The translations under genes were made by a program, and so were the position numbers. Positions 45,991-57,756 of a stretch of DNA of 64,000 nucleotides are shown in pieces. Each line of letters starts with the position of its first letter. Within the stretch, counting starts at the first letter, position 1. The notes under the pieces are model-generated. The model made no database searches. It was not told the origin of the DNA and worked only from the letters and a program-made list of their open reading frames with translations. Location of the stretch: assembly GCA_026018925.1 (NCBI GenBank), contig JAKSZU010000008.1, positions 60,473,027-60,537,026 on the forward strand, given 5' to 3'. The stretch comes from Tupaia tana (lineage: Eukaryota > Chordata > Mammalia > Scandentia > Tupaiidae).

Positions 45991-47263
45991 TTTCTTCAAT
46001 AAATTCATATGAATATGAAGTTTTCTTATAAATATGAAGTTTTCCTTCATATGTGAAGGAATAAATTTGGACCCTGATCTTACACTATACACAAAACTCA
46101 ACTCGAAAGGGACTAAAGATTTAAATGTAAGACCTAGGTCCATAAAACTTGTATGAGAAAACATGGGGGAAAATTTCCTTGACATTGGTGTTGGCAATAA
46201 ATTTCTGGCTATGAAACCAAAAGCACATATAACAAAACCATAAACGAGTAGAACTACATCAAACCAAAAAGTTTGTATGCAGCAAAGAAAATAATCAACC
46301 AAATGAAAAGGCAACCTAGAGAGAAAATATTCATGGACCATATCTGACCAGGGATTGATATCCAACAAATGTAAGGATCTCATACAATGCAATAGCAAAA
46401 AAAGCAAATAACCTGTTTTTTAAAAATGGGCAATGGACCAGAATAGACATTTTTCCAAAGACATACAAATGGCCCACTGATAAATGAAAATGAGCTCAAC
46501 CTTATTAATCATCAGGGAGATGTTAATGAAAGCCACGGTGAGCTATCACAGCATCCCTGATAGGGTGGCATTAATCAAAGGGTCAAAATATAGGAGTTGG
46601 AGAGGATGTGCCAAAGAAGAAAGTCTTGGACACTGTTACTGGAGGTGTAAATGTGGACAGCCATAATGGAAAACATACAAAGTTTCCTCAAAAACCTAAG
46701 ACTAGAACTCCTATATGATTCAGCAGTCCCACTTCTGGGTGTATATCCAAAGGAAATAAAATTTGTATGTGGAAGCATTATCAGCACACCCAGGTTCACT
46801 GCAGCATTACTAAAAAGAACTAATATAGAAAAACAACCTAAGTCTTCATCAACAGATGAGTGGATAAAGAAAATGTGCATATATAGAATGAAATTTTTTC
46901 AGACTTAAAATAGTAGGGATTCCTGCCATTGAAGCAACAGGATAAACCTGGGGAACATTATGCTAAATGAAATAAGCCAGACACAGAGTGACAAAAATCA
47001 TATGATCTAACTTATATGTGGAATCTAAAAATGTCAAACTCAGAAAACAGTAGAGTGTGGTTATCAGAAGTTGAGTAGGGTGGGGAATGAGAAAAATGGG
47101 GAGATGTTGGTCAAAAGGTATCAGATTTCAGTTATAAGATGAATCATTTCTAGAGATATAATAGGCAGCATGGTGATTATAGTTGATAATAATGTAATTT
47201 GACATTTTCTGAGAGTAGATCTTAAATGGTCTCAGCTCAAATGTTAAAAAATCAACTGTGATG

Positions 47264-47540
47264 GGGACCAGCAGTTGGCTTAATGGCTATGTCGCTGGAC
47301 TCCCACGTAGTTGACCGTGCATGGTTCAAGTCTCAGACCCCGCAGCTTAAATTCATGCCGGGCACGTGTGCGTGCGTGCCCAAGATCCCAAGAAGAGAAT
47401 GGAGGAGAAGGGATTGCGGCGTGGCCATCCTCTCTGGTGGAGGCGGTGGGGGGGGGGGGGGTATTTCTCGCTTTCTGTCTCTCTGTCTCTCTCTGTCTTT
47501 CTGGCGAGTGTACACGCCCTATAATAAAAACCTCTAAAAA
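47264..47540 (+). mobile_element. tRNA-derived SINE nested in L1M, expanded G-run
   Basis: GGGACCAGCAGTTGGCTTAATGG, tail TAATAAAAACCTCT. The palindrome site reads GGTGGAGGCGGTGG followed by a G-run (to 47461). Perfect TSD AAAATCAACTGTGATG (47248-47263, 47541-47556). Confidence 0.95.
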
Positions 47541-47690
47541 AAAATCAACTGTGATGTAATATATTCGTTAATTAGTTTGTTTATGGCAATATTTTGCAAT
47601 GTATATTGTATATAAAATATCACACTGGACACTTTAAATGTATACAATTTTTATTTGTCAGTCATACCTCAGTAAAACTAGGGGCAGGGG

Positions 47691-48180
47691 GAGCATCATT
47701 TAGGTAAAAATATAGACATTGCTTCTTTGTTAAAGCAGGACTTAAAAAACCCACTGGAAGAGAAATAATTGTTTTACTCCTATGTAAACAACTTTTATTG
47801 CATTGAGAACTCTTTTCATTTTAGGTGTTTTTTAGATAGAAATTAAAACACTGCCCCACACCTTACTGTTTTTTTTTTTTTTTCTGATGTAACTAGGACC
47901 ATAGGAAAATTGGAAATGCCTGTTCTGTAATTCAGATAGCCTCACCTTCCAAGAGAAGGAGAAGATTATGCTAAACCAATTAACTAAAATGACTATTTTG
48001 AACTCAGTAGAAGGCACACCAATAAAATTATCATTTATATGCATGCGTGTTTGAATATATGAATAAATAGAACATACAGTAAAATTCTCAGAAAATACAA
48101 CTATTTGGTAGCAAGGTCTAATTTTGCAAAGATATGAGGCTCATTCTCAGAGATTTTATTTTATAAAAATCTAACTCTAC
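47691..48180. other. Unassigned sequence
   Basis: Nothing recognised. T-run at 47869-47883. Confidence 0.3.
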
Positions 48181-48458
48181 AGGCCAGCAGAGGGCATTGT
48201 GGTTACATTGCTGGACTCCCACAGGGCTGATCACGGTTTGAAACCAAACCTAGTGGCTTGAAATTCATGTTGAGCATGTGTGCATGTGTGCCCATATGCT
48301 GGGAGGAGAATGGAGTCAAAGAGATTGTGGTGTGGCCATCCTTCCTGGGGGGTGATTTCTCACTTTCCCTTTCATTGTCTCAATCTCTCTCTCTCTGTCC
48401 TGCGAGTACACACACCCTAAGGCAAAAACCTCTATTCAAATAAAACAAAACAGAAAAC
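48181..48458 (+). mobile_element. tRNA-SINE, intermediate age
   Basis: AGGCCAGCAGAGGGCATTGTGG head, GGTTTGAAACC B box, CCTGGGGGGTGATTTCTC, tail ACCTCTATTCAAATAAAAC. Worn TSD ATCTAACTCTAC against ACCTAACTCTCA. Confidence 0.88.
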
Positions 48459-48469
48459 CTAACTCTCAA

Positions 48470-49092
48470 AATTAATTGATAAATATTCTTTCTGAGTGTC
48501 GATGTGAAAAGTCAGCATCTTTTTCTGCCCTATTTAAAAAATAACTACAAGTGTGAATAAATGTCACTACACTCTCTATACACACTGTTATTGGGAATAG
48601 AAAATAGTGTTGCCATTTCTGTTCTTTGCATAAGTCATTGTAAAATTCTTCCTAACATACTATAGGAACCATAATATCATCATACATATTATCTTTATGA
48701 TTTAATGTATGTTATAAATAACTAAAACATATTGTTGCTAACATTTGCAGGAAGGTCTTTCTTTAAAAATGTATGTCTTTCTCTTTAAAAAAAATATTCG
48801 GTAACTTTGAACTTTCAAAAAATAGGTATATTTTACAAGACTTTTTCTAAGTCACCCCAAAGCTATTAGAATGTGACATTTTGATAATGAAATTTTTTAT
48901 ATGGAACTTTGAGTTTTCAGTAAACAAGAAAATGGAGTAGGTGAATTTTGAGCTGCAATTTATCTACTTACTATAGAATCCAAATGTCTCAACTGGAGAA
49001 AACAAAAACAGAAAACATACATATTGCATTTATAATTTCTGCTCTCTACCCTTCTGAGGTCTTTATAATGAATGGATTTTTCCCATAATATA
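48470..49092. other. Unassigned sequence
   Basis: Nothing recognised. Confidence 0.3.
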
Positions 49093-49100
49093 TCCTAGGA

Positions 49101-49450
49101 CAGGAATCCCCAGCTCCTGGGTTGTGGACTACTGCTGGTCCATGGCCTATTGGGGGCCAGATCTACCCCATCAGCCAGTGGAAAGTGACGCAGGGAGCAA
49201 GCTGTGTCTGCCGCTGCTCCCCATCCCTTGTTGCCATGTGGGCAGTGGTAGTGGAGTCTCATGGGAGCACAAACCCTATTGTTATGTGATTGTTTCATTG
49301 CACAATACATTGTGGTAGTGGTGAAAACAGGGTGCACGGTAGATATGGTGTGCCTGGGTCATCCCAGGACTATCCCCCAACACCCCTCATCTATGGAGAG
49401 ATTGTTGGCCACAAGGCCTGACTCTGGTGTGGGAAGGTTGGGGGCTGCTG
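49101..49450 (+). mobile_element. MER1-type nonautonomous hAT (Charlie) transposon
   Basis: CAGGAATCCCCAGCTCCTGG start, TGGTCCATGGCCTATTGGG, CATGGGAGCACAAACCCTAT, AATACATTGTGGTAGTGG, GGTTGGGGGCTGCTG end. This is the opposite orientation to the copy at 28537-28916. Flanks TCCTAGGA and TTCTAAGG are a plausible worn 8 bp TSD. Confidence 0.8.
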
Positions 49451-49459
49451 TTCTAAGGA

Positions 49460-50637
49460 ACAATACTCCTAATTGATGTTCATTACCAAAATGTTTGATG
49501 GTCAGGTAAGTGATGGAAATGCTGCATGTTAAAGCCACCTTCCCTGAGATTCCTCATCTGCATTAGCTTAGTAGAGGCTTTAAAATGTGCTTCAGAAAGC
49601 CTCTTCGTTGTGTAATGTGTGATGTTTCCTAAACTTATTAGACAACAGAAACATAGAAAGCTTTTTTGTTTCCCCCAGAGAGAATTTAGTATTTCCTTAA
49701 GACGTCAGAGTCTAGGAAATCAGATTTGTGGAAAATTTGTATATAATAAACCTAATAGGGCAGTAAAAAGTTATAATAATAAGAACAAATGTTCCATTTA
49801 AACCCCATTCATAGTTCAAATATTCTCATTATTTCATGTATAAAACTCATTTATATTATTTTGGAAATAAAACAAGTCCCCAAAATGTGAAAGAATACAG
49901 CAATTATTGTGACTCCTTGTTAAAAACTGCACAGTCAGTATTATGCTATGCTGGGCTGAATGAGCGCCTCAGTTATGTTTTGACATAGACATAATGGGTT
50001 TCATACTGTGTGATTTTCACAGAGGCAAAGAGTGATCCATCGTATAAAGGCATGTTTTCTTTCTAGGTATCAATTTTGCTAGATCCTATTTATTCTCATC
50101 AAGCTTTTGACAAATTTTCAACTGGTGTAAAACCCATATCGCAGCCCATGTTATCAGAGCAGAATGAGCAAACAAGCTTTCCAAACAGTCCTAGCCCTTC
50201 ATCATTATGAAATTTTGACCTGACCTTTCACATCATGTTCCACTCTTCCTTCTGTGGAGTCAGTCAGGCTCGGTACATAAGCAGATGCAGAAATGACATT
50301 TTACTGCCAACAGTGGCTGTACCAAAAGAGAAGGCCGAGAGAAACAAGATATTCTACCTTTACGGTTATGGCTTTATAAAATGCCTGTCATGAAAGGATT
50401 GCAAAATGGTTAAAGATCATTTTTATTTAAGTGTGTGTATATGAGCATTTAGTCTAGTTGAAGGGAGAAAAGCCTGCAGAAGTCAGTGTGTCATAAATGT
50501 TTTGAACAACGGCAATTGAAGATTTTTGAGAATGAATAGCCCACATCTAATTGGTCATCTAATCAGACCAGTTCACACTGAGTGAGCTCTAAACGTGGAT
50601 ATTCTTGGTCCTGATGATGCAGGAAATAACACAGTTG
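49460..50637. other. Repeat-poor, balanced-composition sequence; candidate conserved noncoding DNA
   Basis: Over 1.1 kb with no recognised repeat, remarkable in this window. 49960-50400 has mixed composition rather than AT drift. No coding frame. Purifying selection cannot be judged from one genome. Confidence 0.35.
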
Positions 50638-50648
50638 ACGGGTTATTT

Positions 50649-50905
50649 TTCCCCCCCTTTGGAGAGGTTTTTGCCATAAGGCGCGTGCGCTCACCAGACA
50701 GAGACAGAGAGACAGAAAGTGAGAAATCACCCCCCGGGGGGGATGGCCACGCCACAATCCCTTCTCCTCCATTCTCCTCTTGGGATCTTGGGCATGCACG
50801 CACATGCGCCCAGCGTGAGTTTTAAGCCACCGGGTCCAGGACGTGAACCGCGGTTGATTACATGGGAGTCCAGCGACATAGCTATTACGCTGATAGCTGG
50901 CCCCA
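50649..50905 (-). mobile_element. tRNA-derived SINE, young form (antisense)
   Basis: End GCTGATAGCTGGCCCC. B box in sense GGTTCACGTCC, a decayed GTTCGCG. TSD ACGGGTTATTT (50638-50648, 50906-50916). Confidence 0.93.
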
Positions 50906-50916
50906 ACGGGTTATTT

Positions 50917-51310
50917 CTAGTGGTGTACGCCTTGTGACATTGCTGCTTGTGGGAGTACTATGCAAGTTAGACAAGCCTATCTCTGTGCTAAAATCCAGAA
51001 GTTTCTAGAAGTTCCTATCCCATAGGTTTGTTGCTGTTTTGTTGTTCAATAAAATGAAAAAGAAGGAGGAAAAAGAAAGAGAGGAAAGAAAAAAAAAAAA
51101 AAAAAAACAAGAAGGGAAAGGGTGATAGGAGGAGGAGCAATTTTTCTGTCTGGTAGCCAAAAAGCAGCAACGAACTCAAGAGTCAATATCTGTACAACAT
51201 GATTTAAAAAAATGTTTCTCCTGTAAGCTCATGTTTCAGTAGTAGGGAGAAGAGACTTCATTTCCAGGAAATCTGTCCTCACACCTTCTTTTTCTCTTTC
51301 TTTTTCTCTT
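50917..51310. other. Unassigned sequence with a purine-rich tract
   Basis: GA/AAG-rich run at 51050-51125; otherwise nothing recognised. Confidence 0.35.
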
Positions 51311-51573
51311 TCTTTTCCGGAGAGATTTTTGCTATAGGGCGCATGTGCTCGCCAGAAAGACAGAGAGAGACAGAGAGACAGAAAGTGAGAAATCACCACC
51401 CCAGGGAGATGGCCACACTGAAATCCCTTCTCCTCCATCATTCTCCTCTTGGGATCTTGGGCACTCACACACACGTACCTAGTGTGAGTTTAAGCCACTG
51501 GGTCCAGGACTCAAACTGCGGTCGACTACATGGGAGTCCAGTGATGTAGCCATTACACCATCTGCTGGCCCCC
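51311..51573 (-). mobile_element. tRNA-derived SINE (antisense)
   Basis: Starts in TTTTTCTCTTTC tail, CGGAGAGATTTTTGCTATAGG, ends CACCATCTGCTGGCCCCC. No clear TSD. Confidence 0.9.
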
Positions 51574-51949
51574 ATATCTTATTTTTCTAAGTGAGGCATC
51601 ATGCCCTATGGTAAGGACATTTATATTAGCTCTCTTGGAGCTGAAGAGGTGTTCTGCTTCCTTGGAAGTGCATGGGCACTATTGGAGAGCTGAGGGTATC
51701 AGAATAAAACTAAGGATATGACCAAGAAAGAAGAAATCAGAAAGAGATGCTGGAAAGCAATGTTTTCATTAATGTTAGGATTACTTTAAAAAAAATTATT
51801 TTGTAATACCAATATTTATAATCTTTTGAATTTATTTCCATTTATTCCTTAGTATTTCTTAAAGATCCAGTCTACTAATAGTTCCCAGCAGAGATTTGTT
51901 TGCTTTTCAACAAATATATTTGACTTAGAATGTTCAAAATACTGCAGAG
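51574..51949. other. Unassigned sequence
   Basis: Nothing recognised. Confidence 0.3.
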
Positions 51950-52110
51950 CAGACTGGAAGGTGGTGGTATGGTGGTTAGGGTGCTGGACTCTGATGTGTA
52001 TGACCACAGTTCAAGTCTCAGACTCAGCAGCTTGCTTTCTTACTCTCCCTGTCTCTCTGGTCAAATTTTTAAAAATTAAAAAACAAAAACAATAAAATAC
52101 ATAAAATTAA
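51950..52110 (+). mobile_element. Short-form tRNA-SINE
   Basis: GACTGGAAGGTGGTGGTATGG head, CAGTTCAAGTCTCAGAC B box, GCTTGCTTTCTTACTCTCC, TCTGGTCAAATTTTTAAAAA tail. Confidence 0.82.
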
Positions 52111-52154
52111 ATACACAAAACTTAAATAAATTCTTTTTTTTTTTCTAAAAAAAA

Positions 52155-52518
52155 AGAACACTGCAGTGCTCGATAACAGCAGCAACCAGGGAGACAGCAT
52201 GGTCGGCACCTTTTTCTCATGGCCTGCAGTTTTCTCTTGGTAACAGAATATTTGATGGACTTGTTACCCCAATATACAATTATCCTTCTGCTATTGAGCG
52301 CTTGGATCCTGTTGTACCTGTACCTTATCATCGACACAATTCAGCTTTCCAATGCTACATTTTGGAAGTAAAAGTTTTATTTCATGAACTGTATTTGCTC
52401 ATATTGGATTGTCAGAAAAATCATCATGTGTTTTGGAATAGAAAAACAAAGAACAAATACGTCAGGACTTTGCCAACAACCCAATATTTATCCTTTGGTA
52501 TTCCTTCATTTTTCTAAG
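52155..52518 (+). other. Coding-looking stretch of unknown origin (retrocopy?)
   Basis: One forward frame stays open from about 52203 to a stop at 52515 and has unusually protein-like composition in its first half (RIFDGLVTPIYNYPSAIERL, then DPVVPVPYHRHNS). I do not recognise the protein. There is no start codon at the head of the open frame (the first ATG is at 52302). It could be an exon-derived or retrocopied fragment, or chance. Confidence 0.25.
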
Positions 52519-53002
52519 CCACCACTGGGTTTTTGTTTTTGTCTTTTTTTCCCCTCACAACACAATACCGATGAATAACAAGATGAACAGGTAATACCTA
52601 TTATTTTCTACCTCCTATGGAGGCTTTCTGGATTTTCCTAGTTAGAGGTAATCTTTTTTTTTTCTTTCTTTTTATTCCCAAGAGACTTTATTCCATGAGC
52701 ACTTCTCTTTTCATTTGCTTTCTAGCAATATTGCTCTTTATCACACAGTACCTTTTATACCAGGGATGTTTCGTTTATTACATATGTATTAAAATTGGCG
52801 AAAAATAAAAAGCTAAAAAAAAACTATCTTAGATACCGCTCTAAGGCTCCTCTGTCTTTTAAAATTCAAATAAGTTTTATCTTTCAGTTTTAGAACTGAA
52901 AAAGATTTAGACTTGCTTTCTTTCAAGAAAAAGAGCTAAATGAATCCAATAAAGAAAGACATACTGTTATAAAGTACTAACCTTTAATATTATTATCTTA
53001 CT
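52519..53002. other. Unassigned sequence
   Basis: T-rich patches; nothing recognised. Confidence 0.3.
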
Positions 53003-53267
53003 GGGCCAATAGGTGGCATAGTGGATAAGGTGTTGGACTCCCACGTGGTTGACTACAGTTCGAGTCCTGGACCTGGTGACTTGAAACTCACACTAGACAT
53101 GTGTGTATGCATGCTCAAAATTTCAAGAGGAGAATAGAGGAGAAGGGATTGTGGCAGAGCCATCCCTCCAGGGAATGATTTCTCACTTTCTGTCTCTCTG
53201 TCTCTATCTCTCTCTCCAGCGAGCACATGCACCCTGTGGCAAAAATCTTTCTCAAAAAAAAAAAAAA
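53003..53267 (+). mobile_element. tRNA-SINE, intermediate age
   Basis: GGGCCAATAGGTGGCATAGTGGATAAGG head with a good A box, CAGTTCGAGTCCTGG B box, GAGGAGAATAGAGGAG, tail CCCTGTGGCAAAAATC and poly-A. Confidence 0.88.
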
Positions 53268-53476
53268 GGCTTCTAGCACTTCTTTCATTGGCTCTGACTT
53301 AAAAATATCTTTTAAGTTATTTCCCACGCTTCTTTTGAAAGCACAACCTTGAACTCTGCCAAACATCACTGCCAGAGTGATTTCTAAATTCAAGAAAACC
53401 AAAACCAATAGCCTTGGACAAGCAAATGACAAAGTAAGGGGAGAACATAAAGGGTGGTAAAAGGCAATCATAGTTT

Positions 53477-53730
53477 GTTTGTTTGTTTGTTTGTTTTTTC
53501 TTTTCTTTTCTTTTTTTGGAGAGTTTTTGTTTTTGTTTTTGTTTTTTTGCTATAGGGTGCATGCACTCGCCAGAAAGACAGAGAGAGACAGAGAGACAGA
53601 ACTCAAGAAATCACCCCCCAGGGGGGATAGCCACGCTGCAATGGCTACAGCGCAATCCCACAATCCCTTCTCCTCCATTCTCCTCTCAGGACCTTGGGCA
53701 AGCATGCACACACACCCAGCATGAGTTTAA
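53477..53730 (-). mobile_element. 5'-truncated tRNA-SINE (antisense)
   Basis: Tail side complete, but the copy stops at GCATGAGTTTAA, so the tRNA-like head with both promoter boxes is missing. Flanks ATCATAGTTT (53467) and ACATAGTTTT (53731) suggest truncation at insertion. The CGCAATCCC block is partly duplicated (53632-53665). Confidence 0.85.
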
Positions 53731-53971
53731 ACATAGTTTTTAATTGAGATGGAAAACATCAAAAGCTGTCATAATTGGGTGAAGAGTAGAACTCAAAGTC
53801 AAGAAATGGTAGTAATCTTTAGTTAACAATTCTATACTACACACTTACAAATTGGTTGTGAAGAAACATTTTATATTAAGTGTTCTTATCATAATAAAAC
53901 AAAAGTAAAAAATAAATGGTAGAAGCAAATCATGTCTGGCAAAGAGTACTTCATTGAACTATGCTATTTTT

Positions 53972-54254
53972 TTTTTTTTTTTTGAGAGGTTTTTGCTATA
54001 GGGTGTGTGTGCTTGCCAGACAGACAGAGAGATAGAAGATAGAGAGAGACAGAGAGATAGAAAGCGAGAAATCACCCCCCCCCCCCAGGGGGGATGGCCA
54101 CGCCACAATCCCTTCTCCTCCATTCTCCTCTTGGGATCTTGGGCACGCATGCACACGCACCTGGCGTGAGTTTAAGCCGCCAGGTCCGGGACTTGAACCA
54201 TGGTCAACTACATGGGAGTCCAGCGACATAGCCATTACACTAACTGCTGATCCC
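53972..54254 (-). mobile_element. tRNA-derived SINE, young form (antisense), expanded C-run
   Basis: End CTAACTGCTGATCCC; C-run at the palindrome site (about 54074-54087); the GA tract carries an extra GATAGAAGATAGAGAG unit. Perfect TSD GAACTATGCTATTTTT (53956-53971, 54255-54270). Confidence 0.95.
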
Positions 54255-54477
54255 GAACTATGCTATTTTTAAAAGGCTCTCCCCAAAACTCTTCAGGTAC
54301 TACCTCATGGCATCTGATATATACACCCAAAGAGAGGTAAAATCTACAGACAAATTGAAACCTCTAAAAATAACTCATAAACTGTTTTTTCTTTTACTTT
54401 CTATTCAAGAAATTTTTTTTCAAAATCACAAGTCAGTGCTTTCTATATTACAAACTCTGCAACTTTCCTGAAATATT

Positions 54478-54605
54478 TTTTGTATCCTGTACAACAATCC
54501 TATAAGCTAAGTTCTGTTGTTTCCCCCATTTTACTGCTGAGGAAATAGTAAAGATGTTAATTTTACACATCACTTGTCTATGAAGAGATATGAGGATTAG
54601 AACCA
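54478..54605 (-). mobile_element. MIR (antisense)
   Basis: CAACAATCCTATAAGCTAAG, CCCCCATTTTACTGCTGAGG then ATCACTTGTCTATGAAG match the MIR core in reverse. Confidence 0.75.
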
Positions 54606-55769
54606 AAAATTAGTCTGTCTGAGACTAAAATTGTGATGTTTAGGAAGGTGGCTTCGATTACCTTACAACTGAGAACGAGAATGCACAGTATGTATTTGGT
54701 ATATACCACACATGTGTTTCTTGAGATCCTGAAAATAAGAGACTTCAAGAACTAACATCTGCTTCAAACCACTAGCAAAGAGGCATAAGAAAAATGAGTA
54801 TGAGGTAATGTTGGGAAGAGAATTAAGAAGTTAAATGGCTTTATCTGTTTTTCCTTCTAATCTTTTAATATTAGAGCATTATAAATAGTAATATATTCCC
54901 TCATCCTTTTTCTTCCCCTAATTTTCTTCTTGTCTCTGATAGACTGAACAGATAGACATTGAGGGAACCAGGAAAGCTAGACCAGATTTTTCCGTATTGG
55001 ACAAATTAGTTTATTTAAGGGAAACAGGTTTCTTTTATTAAATCAGGCATATTTAGAGAAAAAAAGAAATGTTTATAAAGTGACAAGAGGATGAAATGAG
55101 AAAGCCAGTCAGTAGCGTTATGATATCACTTTCCCTTTTTTTTTTTAAAAAAAAAAGTAGTGTTTTTTTAAGAAACCTTTGAAAAGACAAAAGATTTTGT
55201 TGAGATAATTCAGAACTGTAATTTATGAGAGTTATACTCTTCCAAACACAATAGAATTGACTTCTGTTGTGCTCCTTGTGTGTTTAGATGTTGAATCATC
55301 TCCTTCCTCTACCTGACAAGAAGTTTTAACACATCTGTCTACCTGACATTTCAAATTTCTAATTTGCTTTGTGAGAAAAACAAAAGCTCTTCTGACATAA
55401 TGACTGAGTAAACTGTGTAGGAAGTAAGAAATCTGTCTGCTTCCATTTGGGGGAAGAAGACTGAGGATAACTGATTAAGGACATGTGAAAGGGAAAAAAA
55501 GTCATAGAGGAAAGGAAAGTAAAAAGATATAGAAAATATGTAAAGACATTGGAAAATGATGACAATAAAACCGACACCACAAATTTGTACTTAACGGGTA
55601 TACATTGGTTCTGTGTGATTGATTATTTACCCATATGGGTGGCCTATCTTCCCAGCAGAGTTGTGACTTCCTTCCAACTCCAGCACCTAGCTAAAAGCTT
55701 TCCTTTGCACTGACTGCCAAAAATCCTTGGCTTTTTATACATCCAAAGAACAAAATTGAGATGTATAGG

Positions 55770-55827
55770 GAAAAAGAAAAGAAAAGAAAAGAAAAGAAAA
55801 GAAAAGAAAAGAAAAGAAAAGAGAAAA
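55770..55827. repeat. (GAAAA)n pentanucleotide repeat
   Basis: About 11 units, nearly perfect. Confidence 0.92.
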
Positions 55828-56887
55828 CCCTAAGACAAGATCTCTTCCCAGCTTTCTGCAAAACCTTAACTGAAAAGGGAATGAGAACATTAGAGAGAAA
55901 TAATTGCTTTCAGGGAGGTGAGGAAACTATGGAGAGATATATTTGACTCTAGCCTAGGAAGCAACAGAGAGCCATACATTCTGTCAATAGCATGACCTCA
56001 AGAAAATGAGCAGTAACCAGTATGTATCAATGAGTGGTGGGGCCTCTGTATGTTATGCAGTTTATATAACACTCAAGGCCTTTGCAGGACTCTGATGAGA
56101 GTTAAAGGAATGGCTAAAACTACATTTCCCATAGCCTGGCAGGATGGGAGATTTTGGTTGTTGCATTAAATTGACTCAAAGGAAATATCTTGTGCACAGA
56201 CACATTTGTGGAGTGTAAGTCATGGGTGTTCCATGTTTCAAGTGTTTTGAGTCTTTCATGAGAACAAAGGGGAAATATACTCTTACAATAAAGTTTACCA
56301 TTTTTACAATTTGGAAAAGTATACAAAGTAAAAAATAAATACAATATGATGCCACCATCTAGAAATCAGTGCTTCTGGTATTCTGGTTTACTATCTTTTC
56401 ATTCCTTACTTTATCTATCTGAAAGATCAAAGTGTTCCAAAAATTTTCTTTCATGAGAAGTGAAACATTTATAGAATTATAATCACTATCATCTATTTCC
56501 ATTACATATTTTAACTTCTACATAAGAAACACATTTATAATCAATTTTGTAACCATATATAAAACAATTATGTAAAGTAAGTTCTGCATATCTAAATAAT
56601 GTCAACACTTTCATCTAAAATTTCATCATTCTTGAGGTATTTTTCCCTCAATTTTTTTTTTTTTTAATTCCATAGCATATCTTTAAGTAGATGATTTAGG
56701 CAATGTTAGTAACTGGTTAGTTTTGTAAGAAATAGCACAATGTGATAGTTTTTTGTTGTTGCTGTTTTCTTAAGTACATAGTATTGAGGTCTATAGCTGG
56801 CACTTTGAGATCTGGTTCTATAATAAATGACTTCGTGACCTCAGGGATGCTATTTAACATGTCTGTGGATAAAAACAACTACTTCTT

Positions 56888-57148
56888 GGGACCAGCAGTT
56901 GGTGTAATGGCTATGTCACTGGATTCCCTTGTAGTTGATTGCAGTTCGAGTCCCGGACCTGGTGGCTTAAACTCATGCCAGGTGCGTGTCTGTGCATGCC
57001 CAAGATCCCAAGAGGAGAATGGAGAAGGGATTGTGATGTGGCCATCCCCCCTGGGGGGTGATTTCTCACTTTCTGTCTCTCTGTCTCTCTCTGTCTTTCT
57101 GGTAGCACACACGACCTATAGCAAAAACCTCTCCAAAAATCAAACAAA
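56888..57148 (+). mobile_element. tRNA-derived SINE, young form
   Basis: GGGACCAGCAGTTGGTGTAATGG, GTTCGAGTCCCGG, CTCTCC tail. TSD close to AACAACTTCTT, blurred by a small difference (56876, 57152). Confidence 0.9.
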
Positions 57149-57756
57149 CACAACAACTTCTTAAAATAACTACGACCATTTGGTAAAATAAATGAAGTGC
57201 ACTAAACTAGAATGGAACCTTGTAAACTTTCAATGAGTGGCAGCTGGTATTATTATTATTTCAGGATGAAATAATACCAAACTCACCATGTGCTTAAGAG
57301 GTATTTGGTTCTGTGTAAGTCATCTTTGAACTTTACCTACAGTTAATCAGGTGAAGTGGGGATTCCTAACCTAAAGGCAGCTAATGAATAAACTAGTATG
57401 AAAGTACAGAAATAATTGAGCCAATAGCAAGCTGAACCGATTATGTTGTATTCTTGGGAATTTAACATAGAAAATCATTTAGACAGAAATGTTCTGCAGA
57501 AATAAGTGTTCTTTAGGCTACAAGATAATGATGGTAGGGAAAGTTTGGCCTACGTGAAACAAATAGAAAGTAAGCACGTAGATGTAAACCTTTTTTTCTT
57601 AAAACACAACTGACCGTTTAGTTTAAAGCTACCAGTAACGGTATAAGGTGAAGTTTATCACATATACAGAAAGACAAGATATTCAACAATAATACAAAGT
57701 ACAGGAAATCAATAAGTAAATAAAATTACATTGTTTTTTGGTTATTACATTTATAA
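57149..57756. other. Unassigned sequence
   Basis: Nothing recognised. Confidence 0.3.

Larger units (their letters stand above)
45240..47690 (+). mobile_element. L1M ORF2 3' half and 3' end
   Basis: Sense L1 text: GGACTAAAGATTTAAATG, AAAATTTCCTTGACATTGG, AGTTTGTATGCAGCAAAG, then peptide MENIQSFLKNLRLELLYDSA and GVYPKE, SSTDEWIKKM (46651-46908), GCTAAATGAAATAAGCCAG. Contains an AT-rich insert (45845-45990) and a young SINE. Frame breaks throughout. Confidence 0.85.
54271..56887. other. Long interval without recognised gene
   Basis: Contains an antisense MIR (54478-54605), a GAAAA microsatellite (55770-55827) and otherwise unassigned AT-rich DNA. Confidence 0.4.
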
